Assembly (NCBI GenBank): GCA_013003325.1
Contig: JABDJU010000275.1
Span: forward strand, 1-5,298
Length of the DNA stretch: 5,298 nucleotides
Reading direction: 5' to 3'
Source: Acidimicrobiales bacterium
GTDB lineage: Bacteria; Actinomycetota; Acidimicrobiia; Acidimicrobiales; SZUA-35
Below, in pieces: positions 1 to 5,298 of this stretch (position 1 is its first letter; each line of letters begins with the position of its first letter). The notes under the pieces were generated by a model. The model searched no databases and was not told the DNA's origin. It worked only from the letters and a program-made list of their open reading frames with translations. The position numbers and the translations under genes are program-made.

Positions 1-9
1 GTATCAGCA

Positions 10-1893
10 TCAGTACATCGACTCCACGAGATCGCCGAACAACTCTTCCATCGATGAGCGCTTGAGCTTCATGGTGGCGGTCATCTCGCCATCCTCATGA
101 TCGAGTTCCTTGGGCAGGAGCCGGAACTTCTTGATCCCCTCGACCCGGGCGAACTTCTCGTTCGTGCGGTCGACCTCTTTCTGGATCAGTTTGAGCACTT
201 CGTCCTTCTCGGAGAGGTCGCGATAGGTGGTGTATTGAATGTTGTTCTTCAGCGCCCAGTTGCCCACGGTGTCAAGTTCGATGCCGATGAGCGCCGTGAG
301 GTACTTGCGACGGTCGCCGATCACCATCGCCTCGTTGATGAACGGGCTCACCTTCAGGGTGTTTTCGATCTCCGACGGGCTGATGTTCTTGCCACCGGCT
401 GTAATGATGATGTGCTTGATGCGGTCGACGATGCGCACGTGGGTGCCGTCGACCCACTCGCCGACGTCGCCGGTCATCAACCAACCGTCGTCGGTGAAGG
501 TCTCGGCCGTCTTCTCCGGCTTGCCCCAGTACCCCTTGAACACACCGGCATGTTTGGTCTGGATCTCACCGGTGGTCTCGTCGATTCGCAGGCCTTCCTT
601 GCCCACCTGAGGGTAGGGCTCGCCGACGGTGCCGACCTTCACCCGGCCCTGGAAGTTGGCCGTGGCGATCGCCGAGTTCTCGGTCATGCCGTAGAGCTCA
701 TAGATGTCGAGCCCGATCCCCATGAAGAACTCGATCACTTCGGGAGCGATGGGTGCGGCGCCGGTGCCTGCGTAGCGCACCCGCCGCATGCCCACCCGCT
801 CCTTGAGGGCCCGGTACACGAGGATGTTGAAGATCCAATACACGGCTCTGGTGGCAGGCGTCCAGTTACCAGAATTCTGCGACCTGGTTCTGCCGATCCA
901 GTCGGCGGCTTTCATGGCCCGAGAGAGAACCAGCTTCTTGAACCGACTCGAATCAGCCCCGCGGATCACGATGCCGGCGTGAAGCTTCTCCCAGATGCGA
1001 GGCACGGCGAAGAACAGCGTTGGCTGGATCTCTCGCAGGTTGGCGAAGACGGCCTCGGGTGACTCCGCATAGTTCAACACCACCCCGGCGCCGACCAGCG
1101 ACCAGGTGGAGAAGACCCGCTCAGCCACGTGACACAGCGGTAGATAGGTGAGCGCTTGATCGGAGGAGGAGGGAGGCTTGCCGTCGGGGGTGCGATCCGG
1201 CGAGTTGATGATCACATCGATGGCGAATTCGGCGTTGGCGTTGGTGAGCATCGCTCCCTTCGGAGGTCCGGTGGTGCCGCTGGTGTAGACCAGGGTCATC
1301 ACGTCGTCGGCCTCGGCCGCAGCCATTCGGGCATCGAGCTCAGATCCGTGCTGGGCACGATGCTCCCGACCCAGTGCCATGAACTCGTCCCAGTACATGA
1401 GGCGATCATCGTCGTAGTCGCCCCGCACGCCTCTGGGTTCGACGTAGATGATCTTCTCGACCGTGGGGTAACGCTCGCGGGGAAGGTCGAGCACCTTGTC
1501 TATTTGTTCCTGATCCTCGGCGAAGTGGATCTTGGACTGGCAGTCGTTGAGGGTGTACTCAACTTCGGCGTGGGGGTTGGTGGGATACAGCCCAACCGTG
1601 ATTCCACGGCAGGCCACCGCAGCGAGATCGAGAATCACCCACTCGGAACGGTCCTCGGAGTGAATACTGAGCCGGTCGCCGACGTCGAAGCCGAGAGCCA
1701 TGAGACCGTGGGCGGCATCGGCGACGGTGTCCCAGACCTGTTCCCACGTGAACTCGTGCCAGATGCCGAAATCCTTGTCTCGCATCGCCAGCTGATCAGG
1801 CGCTTTGATCGCCCATTCCTTGGCTCGAGATGCAACCGTTGGATGCCCCCCTCTACTGGCGGAGGCTGTGGCAGACGTTTCTACAACCGTCAT
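10..1893 (-). CDS. Long-chain acyl-CoA synthetase (AMP-forming fatty acid-CoA ligase)
   Basis: This 627-residue protein belongs to the ANL adenylate-forming superfamily and should convert a long-chain fatty acid, ATP and CoA to acyl-CoA, AMP and PPi at the inner face of the membrane. Visible motifs: the P-loop YTSGTTGPPKG (203-213), LPLCHVAER (251-259), YELYGMTE (398-405), TGD with the ribose-binding Asp at 476, the hinge motif starting DRIKH (490) and running to GGKNISPSE, and a C-terminal TATMKLKR in which K609 is the likely catalytic lysine. Length and the TATMKLKR-type tail fit bacterial long-chain (FadD15/bubblegum-like) ligases rather than acetyl-CoA synthetases. A hydrophobic stretch near 352-361 may help membrane contact. 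The ATG start has a GGGAG four bases upstream, and the TGA stop lies nine bases from the window edge. A 202-bp gap from the upstream gene suggests its own promoter. The chain-length preference and a specific gene name cannot be read from sequence. The family call is secure. Confidence 0.95.
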   Translation of the reverse strand: MTVVETSATASASRGGHPTVASRAKEWAIKAPDQLAMRDKDFGIWHEFTWEQVWDTVADAAHGLMALGFDVGDRLSIHSEDRSEWVILDLAAVACRGITVGLYPTNPHAEVEYTLNDCQSKIHFAEDQEQIDKVLDLPRERYPTVEKIIYVEPRGVRGDYDDDRLMYWDEFMALGREHRAQHGSELDARMAAAEADDVMTLVYTSGTTGPPKGAMLTNANAEFAIDVIINSPDRTPDGKPPSSSDQALTYLPLCHVAERVFSTWSLVGAGVVLNYAESPEAVFANLREIQPTLFFAVPRIWEKLHAGIVIRGADSSRFKKLVLSRAMKAADWIGRTRSQNSGNWTPATRAVYWIFNILVYRALKERVGMRRVRYAGTGAAPIAPEVIEFFMGIGLDIYELYGMTENSAIATANFQGRVKVGTVGEPYPQVGKEGLRIDETTGEIQTKHAGVFKGYWGKPEKTAETFTDDGWLMTGDVGEWVDGTHVRIVDRIKHIIITAGGKNISPSEIENTLKVSPFINEAMVIGDRRKYLTALIGIELDTVGNWALKNNIQYTTYRDLSEKDEVLKLIQKEVDRTNEKFARVEGIKKFRLLPKELDHEDGEMTATMKLKRSSMEELFGDLVESMY

Positions 1894-1897
1894 CGGA

Positions 1898-1902
1898 CTC
1901 CC
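1898..1902 (-). promoter_or_regulatory. Ribosome binding site of the acyl-CoA synthetase gene
   Basis: GGGAG on the minus strand, four bases before the ATG at 1893. The spacing is a little short, but it is the only purine-rich match close to the start. A GGAGAG at 1915-1920 is about 21 bases away, too far to serve this ATG. Confidence 0.5.
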
Positions 1903-1923
1903 ATCTTCGGCTTGCTCTCCCCT

Positions 1924-1951
1924 GTGATCGTTAAGCCTTCAACGACCTCAC
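1924..1951 (-). promoter_or_regulatory. Imperfect dyad in the acyl-CoA synthetase leader
   Basis: Read on the minus strand, arms GTGA-(GG)-TCGTT and AACGA-TCAC flank the eight bases GAAGGCTT. That gives nine pairs interrupted only by a two-base GG bulge. The dyad ends about 30 bases before the ATG. It could be a regulator-binding site or an mRNA leader hairpin. No named regulator motif is recognised, and a dyad this size can occur by chance, so the functional reading is tentative. Confidence 0.3.
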
Positions 1952-1967
1952 GACACATTGTGGCAGA

Positions 1968-1983
1968 TGTGCCGACCGGCACA
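1968..1983. promoter_or_regulatory. 16-bp palindrome, candidate operator upstream of the acyl-CoA synthetase gene
   Basis: TGTGCCGACCGGCACA has two perfect 7-bp arms (TGTGCCG and CGGCACA) around a 2-bp centre, 74 bp before the ATG at 1893. Such a compact symmetric site suits a dimeric repressor of the TetR or GntR kind, both of which often control fatty-acid genes in actinobacteria. As RNA it could also fold as a 6-bp stem with a 4-base loop. It is not followed by a T-run, so it is not a classical terminator. Just upstream on the minus strand lies a weak promoter-like pair: TATCTT at 1995-2000 and TTTGCG at 2019-2024, 18 bp apart. These are only 4/6 and 3/6 matches to sigma-70-type boxes. If they are used, the palindrome would lie just past the transcription start, where a repressor could block elongation or initiation. 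Confidence 0.35.
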
Positions 1984-2014
1984 CCTGACTGAGCAAGATA
2001 TTCACCGATTCACC

Positions 2015-2046
2015 AGACCGCAAAACACATCCCACATGGCGGGTCT
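2015..2046 (-). terminator. Possible weak stem-loop terminator after the transsulfuration cluster
   Basis: On the minus strand, arms AGACC(C)GC and GCGGTCT form seven pairs with one bulged C around a 17-base loop, starting about 50 bases after the dehydrogenase stop. There is no following U-tract, and the large loop makes the stem modest, so intrinsic termination is doubtful. The position, at the end of a tight gene cluster and before a separately spaced gene, is the main argument. Rho-dependent termination is equally possible. Confidence 0.2.
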
Positions 2047-2095
2047 TTGTAACGGTTCGGTAATCCCGGCGACGACGTCGAGCGCTGTCCTTGAT

Positions 2096-3019
2096 TCAGT
2101 ATCCGGATTCGGGATCTACGACCCCTTCGACCTCGTTGTCGTCGATCCACGACCGGACATTCTCTTCGATGAATGCGGCCAATAGCGGGATACCCATCTC
2201 CGGCGTATTGCCCACGTGCGGGGTGATCACAACGTTGGAGAGATCCCATAGCTGATGCCCATCAGGTAGAGGTTCAGGATCGGTCACGTCGAGCGCCGCT
2301 CCACCGATCGAACCCTCAACCAAGGCCTCAACCAGATCGTCGGTGTCGATCACTCCCCCGCGCGCGACGTTCACGATCCAGGCATGGGGTTCCATCGCGC
2401 GTAGCACGGTCTTGTCGATGATGTGCCGAGTGTGTTCGGTGAGCGGCAGCGCCAGCACGACGGCGTCGGCCCCTCGCACCGCCTCGACCGCCTTCGAAGG
2501 TGGCATCACCCGGGCCGCTCCCGCCAACGGCTCAGCGGATCGGCGTACCACTGTGATATCGCAGTTCCAGCCTTGTAGGAGCGAAATCAGGGCACGGCTG
2601 ATGCCGCCCCCACCGAAGATCGTGATGCGACCGTCGGTCAGCATGGTTCCAGCGGGCGCCGTCCATCGATCCTGTCTCGCATATCCGACGATGTTGCGCA
2701 GGCCCGAGGTGGCCAGGGCGACCGCATGTTCTGCGACCGGTCGGCTGTACACATCTCTGGCACATGTCCACAGCAGGTCGCGCCGGGATCGAATGGTAGG
2801 TAGGTAGGGCTCGATGCCGGCGTAGGGAAGGGCCACCCACGTGACCTTGTCCATTGTCTCGAGGTAATCGGCCAGCTCGCCGGCCCGAGCCGGGTCGGCC
2901 CAGATCAGGACCTCGGCACTGCTGGCGTCGACCAGCTCTGCGCCTCCCGCCAACGCGGCCTGCTGAAGCGAGTCGACCCGGCCGGAGTCCGGCGCAACAT
3001 GAACGTGATGACGGGCCAT
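2096..3019 (-). CDS. D-isomer-specific 2-hydroxyacid dehydrogenase, NAD(P)-dependent
   Basis: This 307-residue soluble oxidoreductase is expected to interconvert a 2-oxoacid and its D-2-hydroxyacid. The nucleotide-binding fold begins at ITIFGGGGIS (132-141), a variant of GxGxxG with Ser in place of the last Gly. The family's catalytic triad is complete: R220 in NVARGG, E249 in DPEP and H268 in ITPHVGN. R159-R160 follow the second strand (ITVVRRS), where NAD-preferring members usually carry Asp. This suggests NADPH use, as in glyoxylate/hydroxypyruvate reductases. There is no ACT or other regulatory domain, and the N-terminal region (LPYAGIEPYL) lacks the pattern I expect of phosphoglycerate dehydrogenase, so SerA is less likely. 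The ATG lies 11 bp after the metB-like stop, with only a weak GGA before it, so translation may be coupled. The true substrate is unknown. 2-Oxobutyrate made by the preceding enzyme is a candidate from context only. Confidence 0.88.
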   Translation of the reverse strand: MARHHVHVAPDSGRVDSLQQAALAGGAELVDASSAEVLIWADPARAGELADYLETMDKVTWVALPYAGIEPYLPTIRSRRDLLWTCARDVYSRPVAEHAVALATSGLRNIVGYARQDRWTAPAGTMLTDGRITIFGGGGISRALISLLQGWNCDITVVRRSAEPLAGAARVMPPSKAVEAVRGADAVVLALPLTEHTRHIIDKTVLRAMEPHAWIVNVARGGVIDTDDLVEALVEGSIGGAALDVTDPEPLPDGHQLWDLSNVVITPHVGNTPEMGIPLLAAFIEENVRSWIDDNEVEGVVDPESGY

Positions 3020-3030
3020 TCCGGTGAGCG

Positions 3031-4185
3031 CTAGCCCAGGGCCTGCTCGAGATCGGCTATCAGATCGTCGACGTCCTCGATGCCGACGCTCAGTCGGACC
3101 AGATCATCGGGCACCTCGAGAGCTGATCCAGCGGCGCTGGCGTGAGTCATCACCCCTGGGTGTTCGATCAGGCTTTCCACCGCCCCGAGCGACTCGGCCA
3201 GCGTGAAGAGCTCGCATCGCTCGATAATCGCCATGGCAGCATCGCGACCTCCGGCGGCTCGGAACGACACCATTCCCCCGAACCCCGTCATCTGTCGGGA
3301 CGCGACGTCGTGGTTGGGGTGATCCGGCAACCCCGGATACAGAACGTGGGACACGGCCGAGTGACCGGAGAGCACGTCGACGATCGCCTCCGCATTCGAA
3401 TTGTGACGGTCCATGCGCACCGCCAGTGTCTTGGCTCCCCTGAGGGTCAGGTAACAGTCCCACGGCCCGGGTACGGCACCGACCGCATTCTGGATGAACC
3501 GGAGATGGGCATCGAGATCGGCATCGTTGGTGGCGATGAACCCGCCCACCACATCGCTGTGGCCGCCGAGGTATTTGGTGGTGGAGTGCACGACGGCGTC
3601 GGCACCGTGCGAAAGCGGCCGTTGGAGGTACGGCGTTGCGAACGTGTTGTCGATCACCAACATCGCATCGTGGCGGTGGGCCACCTCGGCCAACGCGGCG
3701 ATGTCGACGATCGACAACAGCGGGTTGGTCGGTGTCTCGGCCCACACGATCTTGGTGTTTGCCGGCCAATCGCCGTCGAGCCGGGACGGATCGGACAGGT
3801 CGTGGGCCGAATGGCTGATGCCGGCCTGGCCGAACACTTTGGAGATGAGACGGTACGTGCCGCCGTAGGCATCGTTGCCGAGAACGACATGATCGCCCGG
3901 GCTGAGCTGACGGAGCAGCGCATCTTCGGCCGCGAGTCCGCTGGCGAACTGCACCCCGAACGCTGCATCTTCAAGGGAGGCCAGCGCTGACTCGAGGGCG
4001 GTTCGGGTTGGATTGCCGGTGCGGGCGTACTCGTAGCCGCTGTGTTTGCCGACCGCCTCTTGAGCGAATGTCGAGGTCTGGAACACCGGCACAGTGACAG
4101 CGCCGGTCACTGTCTCGGGGTCTTGTCCGACGTGAATAGCCCGGGTGGAAAAGCCGAAGCCCCGGTGCGATGGTGGGTCTGTCAA
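3031..4185 (-). CDS. metB: Cystathionine gamma-synthase / gamma-lyase (PLP-dependent Cys/Met metabolism enzyme)
   Basis: This 384-residue protein is a full-length member of the Cys/Met metabolism PLP family, which works as homotetramers in the cytosol. Visible features: FSTRAIHVGQ near the N-terminus (12-21), YARTGNPT (53-60; Y53 and R55 bind the phosphate of the neighbouring subunit's PLP), DAYGGTYRLI (105-114), the cofactor Asp in IDNTFATPY (D179), the Schiff-base lysine K204 in STTKYLGGHSD, ESLGAVESLIEHPGVMTH (331-348) and the carboxylate-binding R364 in VRLSVGIED. Gly stands where methionine gamma-lyases have their Cys (YGCT), so that activity is unlikely. The sequence resembles mycobacterial MetB as I recall it. 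Pairing with cbs favours the lyase direction (cystathionine to cysteine, 2-oxobutyrate and ammonia), but synthase activity with O-succinyl- or O-acetylhomoserine cannot be excluded. The start is TTG. An in-frame stop lies 18 bases upstream, and no ATG or GTG precedes the conserved N-terminal motif. Confidence 0.93.
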   Translation of the reverse strand: MTDPPSHRGFGFSTRAIHVGQDPETVTGAVTVPVFQTSTFAQEAVGKHSGYEYARTGNPTRTALESALASLEDAAFGVQFASGLAAEDALLRQLSPGDHVVLGNDAYGGTYRLISKVFGQAGISHSAHDLSDPSRLDGDWPANTKIVWAETPTNPLLSIVDIAALAEVAHRHDAMLVIDNTFATPYLQRPLSHGADAVVHSTTKYLGGHSDVVGGFIATNDADLDAHLRFIQNAVGAVPGPWDCYLTLRGAKTLAVRMDRHNSNAEAIVDVLSGHSAVSHVLYPGLPDHPNHDVASRQMTGFGGMVSFRAAGGRDAAMAIIERCELFTLAESLGAVESLIEHPGVMTHASAAGSALEVPDDLVRLSVGIEDVDDLIADLEQALG

Positions 4186-4192
4186 CGAAGTA

Positions 4193-4200
4193 TCCGCCTT
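4193..4200 (-). promoter_or_regulatory. Ribosome binding site deciding the TTG start of the metB-like gene
   Basis: AAGGCGGA on the minus strand directly follows the cbs stop codon and ends seven bases before TTG at 4185. The cbs TAG (4203-4201) is in the same frame as the metB-like gene, so nothing further upstream can be its start. The five codons between TAG and TTG contain no other initiation codon. Together these make TTG the only sensible start. Confidence 0.6.
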
Positions 4201-5298
4201 CTAGATCGAGTCGATGGAAAGAAAGGAGATGAGGTCGGCCCGCGAGAGCACGGTGCTCGGTCGACCACCATCGAGTACGACGAGGGCGCTATTCGAGTCG
4301 AGCAATAACACCGCCCGTTCGACGGTCTCGCCGATACCGATCGTAGCCAGCCGCGGCTTCATGATGTCTGAGACCGCCCGGTCGAGAACACCGGGGTCGC
4401 CGAAGGCGGCCTCCATCGTTCGAAGCTCGTCGATCGAGCCGAACACTTCGGCGTTGGCCAAGGGCATCTCGCCCTGGGCCACCGGCATCTGGCTGACGCT
4501 GTGTTTGTGCATCAGCAGGATGGCATCGCGTACCGAGTCTTCGGGCTGGACATAGACCAGCGAGGGTCGTTTGCCCGAGTCGCGGGAAGTGAGAACGTCG
4601 CCCACGGTGGGCCCTGGTGATTCGAGGAATCCGAATCGAGCCATCCATTCATCGTTGAACACCGTGCTCAGGTAGCCACGCCCCGAGTCGGGGGTGAGCA
4701 CGACGACGAGATCATCGGGCCCCAATTCGGACGCCACCCGAAGCGCCGCCGCTACGGCGGTTCCGCACGACCCGCCGATGAGAAGGCCCTCCTTCTCAGA
4801 AACCAGGCGAGCGAACTTGAACGAGTCGGCATCAGAGACCGGGATGACACGATCGACCAGAGTCGGATCGTAGGTGGTCGGCCAGAAGTCTTCGCCGACG
4901 CCTTCGACCAGGTAGGGCCGGCCCGACCCGCCTGAGAACACCGATTCCTCCGGGTCGGCGGCAACGATCTGCACAGCCGGGTTCTTTTCCTTCAAGTACC
5001 GGGCAACGCCGCTGATGGTGCCACCGGTGCCGGCGCCTGCCACGAAGTGGGTGATTCGTCCCTCGGTTTGTTCCCAGATCTCGGGTCCGGTGGTCTCGTA
5101 GTGCGACAGCGGGTTGTCGGGGTTCCCGTACTGATTGGGCCGGTAGGCGCCAGGCGTCTCAGCCACCAGGCGCTCGGCGGTGCTGTAGTAGGACCGAGGG
5201 TCCTCGGGTGCAACCGCCACCGGACACACGACAACCTCGGCCCCGTACGCCCGAAGCAAATCAACTTTCTCCACTCCGACCTTGTCTGTCACCACAAA
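4201..5298 (-). CDS. cbs: Cystathionine beta-synthase with C-terminal CBS domain pair (partial, N-terminus outside window)
   Basis: This enzyme condenses homocysteine and serine to cystathionine using PLP, the first step of reverse transsulfuration. About 365 residues are visible, and the frame stays open to the window edge. A GTG at 5295 could be mistaken for a start, but the protein there (VTDKVGVEKVDLLRAYGAE) is already the middle of the catalytic fold. Roughly the first 100 residues, including the PLP lysine, are missing. Counting from that GTG codon: TTGPEIWEQTEGRITHF (68-84), the PLP-phosphate loop GTGGT (89-93), GGSCGTA with S176 near the pyridine nitrogen, and PDSGRGYLS (202-210). Two Bateman (CBS) domains follow at about 230-290 and 307-361. 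These commonly bind AdoMet or adenine nucleotides and tune activity. A plain cysteine synthase or CysM is ruled out by the YETTGPEIWEQT region and the tandem CBS domains. It sits 15 bp before the metB-like gene, consistent with co-transcription. Confidence 0.93.
   Translation of the reverse strand, partial: FVVTDKVGVEKVDLLRAYGAEVVVCPVAVAPEDPRSYYSTAERLVAETPGAYRPNQYGNPDNPLSHYETTGPEIWEQTEGRITHFVAGAGTGGTISGVARYLKEKNPAVQIVAADPEESVFSGGSGRPYLVEGVGEDFWPTTYDPTLVDRVIPVSDADSFKFARLVSEKEGLLIGGSCGTAVAAALRVASELGPDDLVVVLTPDSGRGYLSTVFNDEWMARFGFLESPGPTVGDVLTSRDSGKRPSLVYVQPEDSVRDAILLMHKHSVSQMPVAQGEMPLANAEVFGSIDELRTMEAAFGDPGVLDRAVSDIMKPRLATIGIGETVERAVLLLDSNSALVVLDGGRPSTVLSRADLISFLSIDSI

Larger units (their letters stand above)
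1894..2095. other. 202-bp intergenic region between two likely transcription units
   Basis: This is the only non-coding stretch above 15 bp. It holds the dyads listed separately and weak promoter-like hexamers. I see no tRNA, no riboswitch-like conserved core, no tandem repeats and no convincing small gene. The region is more A/T-rich than the flanking genes, as expected of a promoter-containing spacer. Confidence 0.7.

Noticed and set aside
97..1062. Long plus-strand open frame of 321 codons opposite the acyl-CoA synthetase gene
   Set aside because: It lies wholly antisense to a gene with full motif support. Its translation is low-complexity and rich in V, D, G, H and L with no recognisable domain, as expected from a mirrored frame in G+C-rich coding DNA.
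1156..1992. Plus-strand open frame of 278 codons reaching into the intergenic region
   Set aside because: It is antisense to the acyl-CoA synthetase 5' half for most of its length and has no recognised motif. Its tail merely runs into the spacer.
2002..2037. Eleven-codon open frame (MWDVFCGLVNR) on the minus strand in the intergenic region, as a leader peptide
   Set aside because: There is no ribosome binding site before its ATG and no run of regulatory codons. It overlaps the weak promoter-like boxes and is of a length expected by chance.
2040..2095. ACGT-centred palindromes (CGACGTCG and AGCGCT) just after the dehydrogenase stop, as a terminator
   Set aside because: They have no loop and no T-run. 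Short self-complementary words are common in G+C-rich DNA.
2096..3019. Assignment of the dehydrogenase as SerA (phosphoglycerate dehydrogenase)
   Set aside because: It lacks an ACT domain and the usual PGDH N-terminal substrate-loop pattern, and its cofactor loop suggests NADPH. It remains a lower-ranked possibility rather than the call.
3142..3990. Plus-strand open frame of 282 codons opposite the metB-like gene
   Set aside because: This is an antisense shadow of a well-supported PLP enzyme. Its composition is biased and it has no domain.
5293..5295. GTG as the true start of cbs
   Set aside because: The frame is open to the window edge, and the residues there match the interior of the CBS catalytic domain. 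The PLP-lysine region must lie upstream, outside the window.

Overview
The window holds four protein-coding genes, all on the minus strand and read from high to low coordinates. There are no tRNA, rRNA, CRISPR or mobile-element signatures. By eye the DNA is about 60% G+C, and its codons favour G or C in the third position. The transsulfuration proteins closely resemble mycobacterial and other actinobacterial versions as I remember them. The most likely source is an actinobacterium (Actinomycetota), perhaps a deep-branching environmental one such as Acidimicrobiia. That placement is inference, not shown by the sequence.

Right-hand part (5298 down to 2096): a tight cluster that looks like one transcription unit. 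It starts with the 3' part of a cystathionine beta-synthase gene (cbs), whose N-terminal end, including the PLP lysine, lies outside the window. After 15 bp comes a cystathionine gamma-synthase/lyase gene (metB-like), starting at a TTG codon and in the same reading frame as cbs. After 11 bp comes a 307-residue D-isomer-specific 2-hydroxyacid dehydrogenase. The first two enzymes can convert homocysteine plus serine, through cystathionine, to cysteine, 2-oxobutyrate and ammonia (reverse transsulfuration). The dehydrogenase is of a class that reduces 2-oxoacids, so it may act on the 2-oxobutyrate released by the second enzyme. That link is a hypothesis from gene order.

Middle (2095 to 1894): a 202-bp gap, the only sizeable non-coding stretch. 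It contains several small dyad symmetries. A bulged stem-loop sits about 50 bp past the dehydrogenase stop. A 16-bp perfect-arm palindrome and an imperfect 28-bp dyad lie in the leader of the next gene. The gap probably separates two transcription units.

Left-hand part (1893 to 10): a complete 627-residue long-chain acyl-CoA synthetase with all the adenylate-forming enzyme motifs. It activates fatty acids for beta-oxidation or lipid synthesis and has no obvious link to the sulfur genes.

Overall this is core metabolism, and I do not see a previously undescribed system. The points most worth a second look are the dehydrogenase coupled to transsulfuration, the single in-frame stop between cbs and metB, and the dyads in the acyl-CoA synthetase leader.
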